A stretch of DNA of 50,006 nt from an uncultured Eubacteriales bacterium (GCA_900315195.1 OMYD01000006.1:1-50006), one strand, 5' to 3'. Shown: positions 1 to 8,650, counted from the first letter of the stretch. A program made the numbers and translations. Notes: generated from the letters alone by a model not told the origin.

Positions 1-1
1 T

Positions 2-466
2 GAGATCGCCGGGAATGCTTCAAACAAAATCGTCCGCGATACATCGGCATATTTTAAAATAGTTTCAAGCACAACAAGCAACGGAGGCAAGAACTATGTA
101 AATATCTTCACCGAGAAAAACTCATGGCTGTCGCTTAAATCCTCCCTTAACTCCAGCTTTAAGGGCATAGGCATATTCCTTCTTATCATGGTTATCCTTT
201 CCGCAGCCGCGATTGCCGCGGGTATTGTTCTGGCTATCCTCAAGCGCAAGGGCTCGGCGTTCTGCATTCTCGGCGGAAGCCTTTATCCTTTCTTATATTC
301 CTATGAAATTTTAAGGCTTACCATAAACAGAACTATCGTAAACCCCAACAGCAAATACGCCGACTACGGATACACCTCTTTGCCGTATATGATGATGTGG
401 GTATGCATAGCCGCGATAGTCACCTCGGCGCTGTCGCTGAGTTTTTATAAAAAGCGTGATTTATAA
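2..466 (+). CDS. C-terminal part of a membrane protein (5' end outside window)
   Basis: The frame is open from the first bases of the window to a TAA at 464-466, so this is the 3' part of a longer gene. The visible 154 residues are about 55 polar, probably extracytoplasmic residues followed by three hydrophobic helices (roughly nt 165-240, 255-320 and 385-450) and a short basic tail ending KKRDL. No family was recognised. The next gene starts 26 nt downstream in the same direction and also ends in hydrophobic segments with a basic tail, so the two may form an operon of small envelope proteins. An internal ATG at 188 exists but lies inside the first helix and is unlikely to be the true start. 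Confidence 0.6.
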   Translation, partial: EIAGNASNKIVRDTSAYFKIVSSTTSNGGKNYVNIFTEKNSWLSLKSSLNSSFKGIGIFLLIMVILSAAAIAAGIVLAILKRKGSAFCILGGSLYPFLYSYEILRLTINRTIVNPNSKYADYGYTSLPYMMMWVCIAAIVTSALSLSFYKKRDL

Positions 467-492
467 TCATTATTTAAGAAAGAAGGTTTATT

Positions 493-1176
493 ATGTTTTG
501 TGAAAAATGCGGAAACAATAACGACGACAACGCAAGATTCTGCGCGGTGTGCGGAAATGTAATGGAGCCCCAGGCTCCCGTTCAGCAGGCAGCTCCTGAT
601 TATTCTTACAACGCCCAAAATTACGGCTACGGCGCTCCCTACAACAGCATTCAGCCTCAGACAGCAAAAAGAACAGTTACCAAGCCCACTCTGATTTTTA
701 TGATAATCAGCATGGTGTCAACGTTTTTGGCTGCGGTTCTGCCGCTTATCCCTCTGTATAAATCTGCCGATTTCGATTACAGTACTTATACAAAGGGCGA
801 CAGCAAGTATTATAACATCATAACCAACTTTACCCATTTCTTCACCAAAGAGTACGAACATTCGCAGTTGTTCTATTCAAACGTACTTCAGTTTGTATTC
901 CTGATCATGGCTTTCTGCTTGGTAGTGGCTGGAATCATCCTTTTCTTCTTGAAATTCAAGGCTTCTCCGGCTGTATTCCTCGCGGCTTCCGTAATAATGG
1001 TAGGAGAGATCTACGCATACTTCTTCTCATGGTGGAGTGAGCTGCTCTTCATGGCTGACAGAGGTTCAACAGGATACGAGGCTTCCATGACCATCGTGCC
1101 GTTGTTTGCCATGTTCTTAGCTATCATCGGCGTCGCTTCGTCGGCTTTGGCGCTTGCAAAATTCCGCAGAAAATAA
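493..1176 (+). CDS. Zinc-ribbon membrane protein
   Basis: A 227-residue protein. It opens with a zinc ribbon of the kind seen at the N terminus of many Firmicutes membrane proteins: Cys3-x2-Cys6 and Cys17-x2-Cys20. A Pro/Gln/Tyr-rich linker (about residues 25-60) follows. Four hydrophobic helices come next (around 67-88, 135-155, 160-180 and 200-222), then a basic C terminus (KFRRK). A GAAAGAAGG ribosome binding site precedes the ATG. The zinc ribbon is seen in the sequence; its role (metal or redox sensing, or protein contact) is not known from context. It ends just before a strong terminator at 1192-1215. The function is unassigned. Confidence 0.75.
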   Translation: MFCEKCGNNNDDNARFCAVCGNVMEPQAPVQQAAPDYSYNAQNYGYGAPYNSIQPQTAKRTVTKPTLIFMIISMVSTFLAAVLPLIPLYKSADFDYSTYTKGDSKYYNIITNFTHFFTKEYEHSQLFYSNVLQFVFLIMAFCLVVAGIILFFLKFKASPAVFLAASVIMVGEIYAYFFSWWSELLFMADRGSTGYEASMTIVPLFAMFLAIIGVASSALALAKFRRK

Positions 1177-1191
1177 TGGTTCGTTAAAAAT

Positions 1192-1215
1192 AGCGTGCTT
1201 CGGCGCGCTTTTTTT
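1192..1215 (+). terminator. Rho-independent terminator after the zinc-ribbon gene
   Basis: A 7-bp stem (AGCGTGC/GCGCGCT, one G-U pair) closes on a TTCG tetraloop and is followed by a run of seven T. It lies 16 nt after the stop of the zinc-ribbon membrane protein gene. Confidence 0.85.
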
Positions 1216-1329
1216 GCGTGCGGACAATTAATACTATCTTCTGATAAAAATGTTTAAAACCGTTTTATCAGAAAACAGTATAGCTGTTAGCAAAAAAACC
1301 TTATTTTTATTTCCTGTATTCGAAAAGAC

Positions 1330-1357
1330 TTGAAAAATATTAAAAATACTGTATAAT
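1330..1357 (+). promoter_or_regulatory. Sigma-A-type promoter of proS
   Basis: TTGAAA (1330-1335), a 16-nt spacer and a perfect TATAAT (1352-1357). It lies about 40 nt upstream of the proS ATG, which leaves a short leader with no room for a T-box. Confidence 0.75.
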
Positions 1358-1396
1358 AGAAATGTTATACAATAAAAAACCCACGGAGGCAGAAAT

Positions 1397-2836
1397 ATGG
1401 CAGGCAACAAAAAGATGGTCGAGGCGATCACAAGCCGCGACGTTGATTTCGCAAAATGGTATACCGACATAGTAAAAAAGGCTGAGCTTGTTGATTATTC
1501 GGGCGTAAAGGGCTGCATGGTGATCCGCCCCTACGGCTACGCGATCTGGGAGCTTATTCAGGCAGACATGGACAGACGCTTTAAGGAAACAGGCCACGAG
1601 AACGTGTACATGCCCATGTTTATTCCCGAAAGCCTTTTGCAGAAGGAAAAAGATCACGTTGAGGGCTTCGCCCCCGAGTGCGCGTGGGTTACGATCGGCG
1701 GTCAGGAGAAGCTCACCGAGCGTCTTGCTGTGCGCCCGACATCCGAAACCCTTTTCTGCGAGCACTATAAAAAAGTAATCAATACATACCGCGACCTGCC
1801 TAAGCTCTACAATCAGTGGTGCAGCGTTGTAAGATGGGAAAAAACAACCCGTCCGTTCCTGCGCACCTCCGAGTTCCTCTGGCAGGAGGGCCACACCATG
1901 CACGCCACCGCCGAGGAGGCTCAGGAAGAAACCCTCAGGATGCTCAATGTTTACAACGATTTCTATAAGGAAACCCTGGCGATTCCTGCGGTAATCGGCA
2001 GAAAAACCGAGAAGGAGAAGTTCGCGGGCGCCGAGGCTACCTACACAATCGAGCCGATGATGCATAACGGCGTCGCGCTCCAGGGCGGCACCTCGCACTA
2101 TTTCGGCGACGGCTTCGCTAAGAGCTTCGGCATCACCTACGCGGGCAAGGACAACAAGCTCCATTATCCGCACCAGACCTCATGGGGTGTTTCCACACGC
2201 ATGATCGGCGCTCTTATCATGGTTCACAGCGATGACGACGGCCTTGTTCTGCCGCCTAAGATCGCTCCCATCCAGGTTGCCGTAATTCCCGTTGCCCAGC
2301 ACAAGGAGGGCGTTCTCGACAAGGCTTACGAGGTTAAGACACAGCTTCAGAAGAACTACCGCGTAAAGCTTGACGATTCCGACCACGCTCCCGGCTGGAA
2401 GTTTGCCGAGTATGAGATGAAGGGCGTTCCCGTCCGCGTTGAAATCGGTCCCAAGGACATCGAAAAGGGTCAGTACGTTGTTGTACGCCGCGATACCCGT
2501 GAAAAAGCGTTTGTTCCGTTTGAGAACCTCGAAAGCTTTATTTCCGGGCTCATGGTGAAGATTCACGACGATATGTACAACCGCGCGCTTGAAAACACAA
2601 AGCAAAAGACCTTTACCGCCACAAGTTATGAGGAGTTCATCGACACCGCCGCCAACAAGCCCGGCTTTATCAAGGCTATGTGGTGCGGCAGCAGCGAGTG
2701 CGAGGACAAGCTCAAGGACGTTACTGGCGGCGTAAAGAGCCGCTGCATCCCCTTTGAGGAGGAGCATCTCGCCGACACCTGCGTATGCTGCGGCAAGCCC
2801 GCCAAGCATATGGTTTACTGGGGTAAGCAGTATTAA
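1397..2836 (+). CDS. proS: Prolyl-tRNA synthetase, short eukaryote/archaea-type
   Basis: Charges tRNA-Pro with proline in the cytoplasm. The 479-residue length and domain order fit the type-3 (archaeal/eukaryote-like) ProRS. The class II catalytic core shows the motif 2 region ([17 protein letters not shown]) and the downstream [14 protein letters not shown] and TSWGVSTR segments. An anticodon-binding domain follows (about 285-385). A C-terminal zinc-type domain carries cysteines in [11 protein letters not shown] and TCVCC and ends in a Tyr (YWGKQY), as is usual for this form. It lacks the editing insertion of the bacterial type. The start is set by GGAGGC a few nt before the ATG. It is monocistronic behind its own promoter. 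This ProRS type occurs in scattered Firmicutes, so ancient transfer of the gene is likely (family knowledge). Confidence 0.97.
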   Translation: MAGNKKMVEAITSRDVDFAKWYTDIVKKAELVDYSGVKGCMVIRPYGYAIWELIQADMDRRFKETGHENVYMPMFIPESLLQKEKDHVEGFAPECAWVTIGGQEKLTERLAVRPTSETLFCEHYKKVINTYRDLPKLYNQWCSVVRWEKTTRPFLRTSEFLWQEGHTMHATAEEAQEETLRMLNVYNDFYKETLAIPAVIGRKTEKEKFAGAEATYTIEPMMHNGVALQGGTSHYFGDGFAKSFGITYAGKDNKLHYPHQTSWGVSTRMIGALIMVHSDDDGLVLPPKIAPIQVAVIPVAQHKEGVLDKAYEVKTQLQKNYRVKLDDSDHAPGWKFAEYEMKGVPVRVEIGPKDIEKGQYVVVRRDTREKAFVPFENLESFISGLMVKIHDDMYNRALENTKQKTFTATSYEEFIDTAANKPGFIKAMWCGSSECEDKLKDVTGGVKSRCIPFEEEHLADTCVCCGKPAKHMVYWGKQY

Positions 2837-2838
2837 AA

Positions 2839-3060
2839 TGTGCCTAAGGCACAATTCATGGCAAGGCCAATTCACGGCGAAGCCAATTCATGACCGCTTG
2901 CGGTCAATTCATTCCTGAATAAACAACATGAAACGCAAAAAGGCTTTTGTTGTTCTGAAAACTTTGATACAGGCATGAATTGAAACTGCGTTTCATGAAT
3001 AGAATCCGAGATTCATGAATTGTGCAAAGCACATGAATTATTTGCAGGCAAATCATAATT
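2839..3060 (+). repeat. Array of eight variable short hairpins joined by a constant ATGAATT/AATTCAT spacer
   Basis: The proS-metA gap is built of eight small hairpins with different stems. The left arm reads hairpin then AATTCAT, four times: stems at 2839-2853 (TGTGCC/GGCACA), 2859-2869 (TGGC/GCCA), 2876-2884 (GGC/GCC) and 2892-2905 (GACCGC/GCGGTC). The right arm reads ATGAATT then hairpin, four times: 2981-2995 (TGAAAC/GTTTCA), 3002-3014 (GAATC/GATTC), 3021-3033 (TGTGC/GCACA) and 3040-3053 (ATTTGC/GCAAAT). Loops are 2-3 nt. The spacers of the two arms are reverse complements of each other. Between the arms is a wider hairpin (2922-2928 with 2948-2954). No other gene or riboswitch was recognised here. 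Confidence 0.85.
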
Positions 3061-3081
3061 TTACAGAGAGGAAGTGAGAAA

Positions 3082-4014
3082 ATGCCGATTAAAGTTCAGA
3101 GCAATTTGCCCGCGATTAAGGTATTGGAGAGTGAGAACATCTTTGTCATGCCTGACGAGGTCGCTTTAAAGCAGGACATACGTCCGCTTAAAATACTGAT
3201 CCTCAACCTTATGCCGACAAAAATCACAACCGAAACCCAGCTGCTCAGGCTTTTGGGAAACACTCCGCTGCAGATAGATATCGAGCTTTTACAGATGGCG
3301 ACTCACACCTCGAAAAACACCTCGCCTCACCATCTTACAACCTTCTACAAAACATTTGATCAGATAAAAGACGAGAATTATGACGGATTAATCATTACGG
3401 GCGCGCCCGTTGAGCAGATTCCGTTTGAGGAGGTAGACTACTGGGACGAGCTTTGCGAGATAATGGAGTGGGCTGACGAAAACGTATATTCCACCTTCCA
3501 TATCTGCTGGGGCGCTCAGGCGGGACTTTATTATCATTACGGAATTGAGAAATATCAGTTTGATAAAAAGCTCAGCGGAATATATACCCATAAGGTTTTA
3601 AAGCCGAACCACCCATTAATGCGCGGCTTTGACGATACCTTCCAAATTCCCCATTCACGCTATACGGGTGTCAGGGAAGAGGACATCCGCAAGCACATGG
3701 GACTTGAGATATTGGCTGTGTCCGAAATGGCGGGTCCCTCGGTTATCTGCAACCGCACGGGAAGGCATGTTTTTATTACAGGCCACGCCGAGTACGACCG
3801 CGACACCCTCGCCAACGAGTATTTCCGCGACATCAGCAAGGGTCTGGAAATTGAGGTTCCGTACAATTATTTTCCTAACGACGACTCAACGCTTACGCCG
3901 CCTATGGTATGGCGCAGCAACGCCACGCTGCTCTACACCAACTGGCTCAACTACTTTGTATATCAGGCGACGCCGTATGATTTGAGCACGCTTAAACGCA
4001 AACGCAATAAATAA
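3082..4014 (+). CDS. metA: Homoserine O-acetyltransferase (MetA family)
   Basis: Acylates homoserine as the first committed step of methionine synthesis. The 310-residue protein has the MetA-type class I glutamine amidotransferase-like fold: catalytic Cys142 in CWGAQAG, and His235 and Glu237 in GHAEYD. Residue 111, in the segment GAPVEQI, is Glu. In characterised MetA enzymes a Glu here goes with acetyl-CoA and a Gly with succinyl-CoA, so despite the family name this enzyme probably uses acetyl-CoA (inference from that residue). The ribosome binding site is AGAGGAAG, about 10 nt before the ATG. The gene stands alone between the hairpin array and a strong terminator. No SAM riboswitch or T-box was recognised upstream. 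Confidence 0.96.
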   Translation: MPIKVQSNLPAIKVLESENIFVMPDEVALKQDIRPLKILILNLMPTKITTETQLLRLLGNTPLQIDIELLQMATHTSKNTSPHHLTTFYKTFDQIKDENYDGLIITGAPVEQIPFEEVDYWDELCEIMEWADENVYSTFHICWGAQAGLYYHYGIEKYQFDKKLSGIYTHKVLKPNHPLMRGFDDTFQIPHSRYTGVREEDIRKHMGLEILAVSEMAGPSVICNRTGRHVFITGHAEYDRDTLANEYFRDISKGLEIEVPYNYFPNDDSTLTPPMVWRSNATLLYTNWLNYFVYQATPYDLSTLKRKRNK

Positions 4015-4020
4015 TATAAG

Positions 4021-4050
4021 CTGCCCTGCTTTTTGTCAGGGCAGTTTTTT
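4021..4050 (+). terminator. Rho-independent terminator of metA
   Basis: A perfect 8-bp stem (CTGCCCTG/CAGGGCAG) with an 8-nt loop is followed by six T, 6 nt after the metA stop. Confidence 0.92.
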
Positions 4051-4195
4051 GCTCTATAGAAAACTTCTGATCCCGCCGTTGATGAACGTTTTGGAAAAGG
4101 GGCATTTTGATAGAGGGGCTTGGGTACAGCGTCACGCTCTTTTGTGAAAATCTTGTGAAAATTATCCATAAAAATGCAAAATCTTACAAAATCTA

Positions 4196-4224
4196 TTGAC
4201 ATTTTCTGCGTTATATTCTAAAAT
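4196..4224 (+). promoter_or_regulatory. Sigma-A-type promoter of the beta-helix/Big_2 gene
   Basis: TTGACA (4196-4201), a 17-nt spacer and TAAAAT (4219-4224), about 30 nt before the ATG. Confidence 0.8.
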
Positions 4225-4253
4225 AGAAAATACCATTTACCGGGAGGTCGGCT

Positions 4254-6881
4254 ATGAAACCGCGTTTTTTCAAAATCATATCCATTATTATCACGACTGT
4301 CATGCTGTCAGCCGTGCTGACCTCCGTGCCCGCCAAAGCAGTCGGTTCTGACGAAACCGCGGAGAACAGCATTACCGAAATCCATGTAACCAAGGTCGAG
4401 ATACAGGCAAAAGGCGCTTTTAAAGCGATTCAGGCGGCGCTTAATTCCGCCCATTACAGCGCAACAAAGGATAATATCTATAAAATAATTGTAGAGCCGG
4501 GCAAATACGACTTGCGTTCGGTGCTTCACGTTTACAGCAATACAATCCTATCGTTAATCAACGTTGAGCTTGTAAGGAACAAAGAGGCGCTGTCAAATAT
4601 GATCCGTACCGGCGATGACACCGCTACCGACAAGGGCGCCACGGGTTATTCACAGAATGTCAACATTACAATCGAGGGCGGCACGCTAAACGGCAACGCT
4701 ACCTCAAATACAATGGTTAAGGTTACGCACGCGTCAAACTTTACGATGACCGGCACCGTACTTGACAATCTTAAAAACGCTCATATGATGGAGGTCGCCG
4801 CGGTTGACGGCTTTGTAATTCAGAATTGCTCTTTTAAGAATCAGGTTCTCGACGCCGGCGGAGTGGGATATGAAGCGATTCAGCTCGATATTCCCAAAAA
4901 AGGGCATATCTTCGGATGCCGCTCCGAGGCGATCAATATAAAAAATGTGCTGATAGACGGCTGCTATTTTACAAACTGTCCGCGCGCCGTAGGCTCGCAC
5001 ACTCAGATTCTTAACAACCCCTTCGACGGTATTGTAATCACTAACAACACCTTTAAGGATATTAAAAGCGCGGCGATTCAGGCGGAAAACTGGAAAAACG
5101 TTCAAATAACAAGTAACCGCATAGAGAACACACCGCGCGCGATAGCGTTCTATTCTATGCGCAGCGACGCGGAATGCGGTTTCAAGGCAAGCGTTCTTGC
5201 TAAGGAGGGCAAAACCGAAACATCGGTGCCCGATTCTTATCAGACTCCGTATAATGCCAATATTCTGATTTCAGACAACACTATCACAAACTGCGGTACG
5301 GTAAAGGATATATATGCCGACTATAAGCCGCTGGCGATTTCATTTACGGGCTATAATCTTAAAAAGGCGCTTAAACAGAACGCCGACGGAAGCGCCGGCT
5401 ATCCTAAGGGCAACTACTATATCAGCGGAATAACCGTAAAAAACAATACAATCAATACCGCGGGCGACGGAATATATCTTGAAAATGTAAGGGATGTTTC
5501 TTTAAATAACAACACCATCACCTGCGCTAAGAGCAAATACTCAAAAAGTGTCTGCAACCCCATTACCTCGCAGACCGCAAGCTTCAGCTCAATCAGCGAA
5601 AACATAATAGATTCCGCTCCGTATCACGGAATGGAGCTTGCCGATTCCGATATCAAGAATATTAACGGCAACAGTATTTCCGATACAGCTCAGGACGGAA
5701 TCCTTCTTGAGGCAAAGTCAAAGGTTTCGGGCTCCGTCACCGATAACTTTATAAATAAGGTGTCGCGCTACGGAATAAATATACGCCCAAACTGCGCAGG
5801 CGGCAAAATTTCGGGAAATATTATCTGCAACTGCGGAAAGGGCACTGTTCAGAAGGAAAAGAAGGCGACCGCTTCAGTCGGAAACAATTACTATAAAATT
5901 GTCGAAATGAAGTCGCTTGCGCTTAATAAGGATTCGCTGAATCTCGGCGAGAATGAAAAATACACCCTTACCGCCACTTATTCGCCCGTAAACTGTTTAT
6001 CCAAGCTTACATGGAAAAGCAGCGACCCGCGTGTAGCCGGAGTATCGGACAAGGGCGTTGTAACGGCGCGCGGTTTCGGAGAAACAGACATTACGGTTAA
6101 GTCAGAGAACGGAAAAAATGCTGTGTGTCATGTTAAGGTAATGCCCGCTCCCAAGAAGCTGACACTTAATGCCACCATGCTCACTATTGGTCAGGGCGAG
6201 ACCTTTGATCTTGACAGCAGATTGCCCGAGGGAACAACAGCGCATACTATCGATTATTCTTCAAATAACCCGTCAGCCGTCAGCGTTCAGAGGGTTGGAG
6301 GGCTTATTACAGGAGTAGGCGTAGGCACGGCAACCGTCGCTGCCAAGACATTTAACGGAATTCACGCCGGTTGTAATGTTATTGTCAAAGAAGCGCCTTA
6401 TGATATATGGTTTGACAGCGGCGAAATGATTATGGGCGTTGGCGAAACCGCCTTTTTGAACGTTAATCTTCCCGAGGGAAGCGCGTCCAACAGCATGGTT
6501 TACCGTTCGGATAACGAAAGCGTAATTTCCGTTGATCAAAACGGAGCTGTAACGGCCGGGGCAGCGGGCGAAGCGGTTGTAACCGCTGAGGCGTTCAACG
6601 GCACCGTGGCGATCTGCAATATCAGTGTTAAAAAGGAACCCGTACATGTATCGTTTTCGCAGCGTGAATACACCGCCAATGTCGGCGAGCCGCTCAGGCT
6701 TGAGGTGTTGTTCGACAATGATTCCGCGTCAGGCGCGCTGAGTTTTCAGTCAAGCGATATTGATATCTGCCGCGTAAACCGCTCAACGGGAGAACTCACC
6801 CCAAAAAAGGCGGGAACTGTTATTATAACGGTTAAAACATACAACCATGTGGTGGCAACCTGTAAAGTAGTCATAAAGTGA
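4254..6881 (+). CDS. Secreted right-handed beta-helix protein with four Big_2 Ig-like domains
   Basis: An 875-residue secreted protein. Residues 1-30 are a signal peptide (basic KPRFFK, hydrophobic core, AKA-type cleavage site). Residues about 50-545 carry repeated short beta-strand turns rich in Asn (NNTI, GNIIC), typical of parallel beta-helix (PbH1) proteins such as polysaccharide lyases. Four tandem bacterial Ig-like group 2 domains follow (about 553-630, 632-708, 710-790 and 793-875), each with the xxV(V/I)TVK-type end strand. There is no LPXTG motif, SLH domain or dockerin, so it is released or held non-covalently. The helix fold suggests binding or cleavage of plant or host glycans, but no catalytic residues could be assigned. 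GGGAGG precedes the ATG. It is a single gene with its own promoter and terminator. Confidence 0.85.
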   Translation: MKPRFFKIISIIITTVMLSAVLTSVPAKAVGSDETAENSITEIHVTKVEIQAKGAFKAIQAALNSAHYSATKDNIYKIIVEPGKYDLRSVLHVYSNTILSLINVELVRNKEALSNMIRTGDDTATDKGATGYSQNVNITIEGGTLNGNATSNTMVKVTHASNFTMTGTVLDNLKNAHMMEVAAVDGFVIQNCSFKNQVLDAGGVGYEAIQLDIPKKGHIFGCRSEAINIKNVLIDGCYFTNCPRAVGSHTQILNNPFDGIVITNNTFKDIKSAAIQAENWKNVQITSNRIENTPRAIAFYSMRSDAECGFKASVLAKEGKTETSVPDSYQTPYNANILISDNTITNCGTVKDIYADYKPLAISFTGYNLKKALKQNADGSAGYPKGNYYISGITVKNNTINTAGDGIYLENVRDVSLNNNTITCAKSKYSKSVCNPITSQTASFSSISENIIDSAPYHGMELADSDIKNINGNSISDTAQDGILLEAKSKVSGSVTDNFINKVSRYGINIRPNCAGGKISGNIICNCGKGTVQKEKKATASVGNNYYKIVEMKSLALNKDSLNLGENEKYTLTATYSPVNCLSKLTWKSSDPRVAGVSDKGVVTARGFGETDITVKSENGKNAVCHVKVMPAPKKLTLNATMLTIGQGETFDLDSRLPEGTTAHTIDYSSNNPSAVSVQRVGGLITGVGVGTATVAAKTFNGIHAGCNVIVKEAPYDIWFDSGEMIMGVGETAFLNVNLPEGSASNSMVYRSDNESVISVDQNGAVTAGAAGEAVVTAEAFNGTVAICNISVKKEPVHVSFSQREYTANVGEPLRLEVLFDNDSASGALSFQSSDIDICRVNRSTGELTPKKAGTVIITVKTYNHVVATCKVVIK

Positions 6882-6895
6882 ATAACTGAATAAAA

Positions 6896-6923
6896 ACGTC
6901 TCGGACTTGCCGAGGCGTTTTTT
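6896..6923 (+). terminator. Rho-independent terminator of the beta-helix gene
   Basis: A 9-bp stem (ACGTCTCGG/CCGAGGCGT, one T-G pair) with a 5-nt loop leads into a T run at 6918-6923. Confidence 0.9.
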
Positions 6924-6991
6924 GTATGTATATAATTCGGTAACATTTTGAAAAAAAGTTTTCAAATAATTAAAAAAATTATTTCAAAGCC

Positions 6992-7020
6992 TTGATTTTT
7001 TGATTTTTATGTATTATAAT
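6992..7020 (+). promoter_or_regulatory. Promoter of the dcw cluster (mraZ-rsmH)
   Basis: TTGATT (6992-6997), a 17-nt spacer and a perfect TATAAT (7015-7020), followed at once by the three operator-like repeats at 7032-7059. Confidence 0.7.
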
Positions 7021-7031
7021 GAATTCAAAAG

Positions 7032-7077
7032 GTGTCATTTCGTGTCATTTTGTGTGTTTTATGAACGAAATGGCACC
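7032..7077 (+). promoter_or_regulatory. MraZ-box-like triple repeat, also a stem-loop arm
   Basis: Three direct repeats with a 10-bp period start GTGTCATTTC, GTGTCATTTT and GTGTGTTTTA (7032-7061). MraZ operators in other bacteria are short G-rich repeats spaced about 10 bp apart just upstream of mraZ, so position and period match; the exact Clostridial motif is not known to me. The first repeat also pairs with 7065-7077 (ACGAAATGGCACC), with one G-U pair over 13 bp, so the transcript could fold here. Confidence 0.55.
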
Positions 7078-7136
7078 GCAATTAATGAGAAAGCTTTTAT
7101 TTAGCGCGCGGCTTCGGCAATCCCTGTATTCAGGCG

Positions 7137-7427
7137 ATGTCCAAGGAGCAGTTTGACGGCATTTCGGCAAGAATTCTTGAACTCCCCGCCGATAAGGCAA
7201 TGGCGCTTCAATACACCTTTACGGCAACGGCTGTTGAGGTTACGCCCAACGCCTCGGGAAGGGTTATGATACCCCAGACAATGCGCGACTACGCCGAAAT
7301 CGAGGGCGACGCGCTTGTAATCGGAATGAACAAACGAATTGAAATCTGGAGCGGCAAAAAGTTTGAGCAATTTATGGACTCCCAGAAGGATGTTATCGCC
7401 GAGGCGCTTACAATGCTGCGGCTGTAG
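7137..7427 (+). CDS. mraZ: Truncated MraZ (first AbrB-like half missing)
   Basis: MraZ is the repressor that opens the dcw cluster, normally about 143 residues with two SpoVT/AbrB-like halves. Here only the second half is coded. Residues SGRVMIPQTMRDYAEIEG and GMNKRIEIW match the second DNA-binding unit. In-frame codons before this ATG (7089-7136) still read as MraZ (FYLARGFGNPCIQ), but two stops (TAA 7083, TGA 7086) and the promoter lie before them. No other frame upstream codes for the missing first half. The ATG at 7137 has no good ribosome binding site. I infer a 5' deletion that left a decaying or non-functional gene, with promoter and operator-like repeats kept. The rsmH ribosome binding site overlaps the mraZ stop, so reading-through transcription still serves the cluster. 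Confidence 0.7.
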   Translation: MSKEQFDGISARILELPADKAMALQYTFTATAVEVTPNASGRVMIPQTMRDYAEIEGDALVIGMNKRIEIWSGKKFEQFMDSQKDVIAEALTMLRL

Positions 7428-7436
7428 GAGGACGAA

Positions 7437-8360
7437 ATGGGTTTTTCGCATATTCCCGTCCTTCTTCACGAAACAATTGAAGGACTTAACATAAAGGAAA
7501 ACGGTATCTATGTTGACGGTACCGCGGGCGGCGGCGGACACAGCGCGGAAATCCTTAAAAGACTTACAACGGGCAAACTTATTTCAATTGATCAGGATCC
7601 CGACGCTATATCGACGCTGACTCAAAGGTTTAAAAACAACGAAAACTCCATAATTGTTAAAGGCAATTTCGGCAATATGAAAGACTTGCTTGAGCTCAGG
7701 GGAGTGGGCAGAGTAGACGGTGTGCTGCTGGATATCGGCGTTTCGTCACATCAGCTCGACACCGCCTCAAGGGGGTTTTCCTTTCACGAGGACGCCCCGC
7801 TTGATATGAGGATGAGCCAAAGCGGCGTTACCGCCGAGGAGCTTGTAAATACGCTTCCTTACGAGGAGCTTAGGAAAATAATATACGAATACGGCGAGGA
7901 GCGCTTTGCCCCCGCAATAGCAAAGGGGATTATCGCGGCCCGAGAGCAGGAGCCGATTACTACCACACTGCAGCTCGCCGAGATTGTAAAGGCCAACGTG
8001 CCCCAGAAGGTGCGGCGTGACGGACACCCCGCCCGAAAGACCTTCCAGGCGATACGCATTGCGGTAAACGACGAGCTTAATGTGCTCAGCCGCGGTCTTG
8101 ACGACGCTTTTAAGCTGCTCGGAAAGGGCGGCAGGCTTGCGGTTATTACCTTCCATTCGCTTGAGGACAGGATAGTAAAACAGATAATGGCGGGCTGGTG
8201 TCAGGGCTGTACATGCCCGAAAGATTTTCCGGTTTGTGTGTGCGGGAATAAGCCTAAAGCAAAATTAGTCAACAAAAAACCTGTTTGTGCAAATGAAACA
8301 GAATTGGCTAATAACCCCAGAGCAAGGAGTGCAAAGTTGAGAATTTGCGAAAAAATTTAA
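7437..8360 (+). CDS. rsmH: 16S rRNA (cytosine1402-N4)-methyltransferase RsmH (MraW)
   Basis: Methylates N4 of C1402 in 16S rRNA with S-adenosylmethionine. The 307-residue length is normal. The N-terminal HIPVLLHE segment, the SAM-binding VDGTAGGGGHS motif, LLDIGVSSHQLD, RGFSFHEDAPLDMRM and the C-terminal FHSLEDRIVK are all family signatures. A small Cys-rich segment near the end (CQGCTCPKDFPVCVCG) is common in Firmicutes RsmH. AGGAGG overlapping the mraZ stop sets the ATG. It is the second gene of the dcw cluster and normally precedes ftsL, as here. Confidence 0.97.
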   Translation: MGFSHIPVLLHETIEGLNIKENGIYVDGTAGGGGHSAEILKRLTTGKLISIDQDPDAISTLTQRFKNNENSIIVKGNFGNMKDLLELRGVGRVDGVLLDIGVSSHQLDTASRGFSFHEDAPLDMRMSQSGVTAEELVNTLPYEELRKIIYEYGEERFAPAIAKGIIAAREQEPITTTLQLAEIVKANVPQKVRRDGHPARKTFQAIRIAVNDELNVLSRGLDDAFKLLGKGGRLAVITFHSLEDRIVKQIMAGWCQGCTCPKDFPVCVCGNKPKAKLVNKKPVCANETELANNPRARSAKLRICEKI

Positions 8361-8650
8361 AAAATTTCCTCTCAGCTATGGACAAAAGCCGTTAATTGTA
8401 GTAAAATTATAACAAAGTTGTAAAGAATATTACAACCACAAGAGATGGTATATAAAGCGTTTGTTACAACTAAATGTACGAAAAATAGCAGTTTATCCGT
8501 AAAACTCAATATAATCGGGAGTTTTCTCGGTAAAGAAATTGTTAAAATTTTGAAACTTTTTTGTTTTTTAGAAAAATAAGATATCTCAAGTGTGTTTTAT
8601 GAGAATTTTCGATTTTCGATAGATATATGGAAAGGCACAAGGTGCATAAT
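8361..8650 (+). other. AT-rich rsmH-ftsL gap with repeated TTACAAC sites
   Basis: This 290-bp gap is unusually long for a dcw cluster. It holds a perfect inverted repeat GTTGTAA/TTACAAC with a 6-nt loop (8417-8436) and one further TTACAAC (8464-8470). A/T runs fill 8540-8580. No hairpin-plus-T-run terminator and no clean promoter with correct spacing was found, although an extra ftsL promoter is likely. No coding frame is supported. Confidence 0.5.

Noticed and set aside
1340..2875. Long minus-strand open frames opposite proS
   Set aside because: They lack ribosome binding sites and known motifs and mirror the codon pattern of proS, which is certain.
2839..3060. CRISPR array
   Set aside because: Spacers of 7 bp are constant and the varied parts are self-complementary and short; there is no 25-40 bp repeat unit and no cas genes.
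2837..3081. SAM riboswitch or T-box before metA
   Set aside because: The gap is fully taken up by the mini-hairpin array; no conserved riboswitch core or T-box sequence was seen.
3388..4202. Short frames antisense to and after metA
   Set aside because: They overlap metA or its terminator and show no family features.
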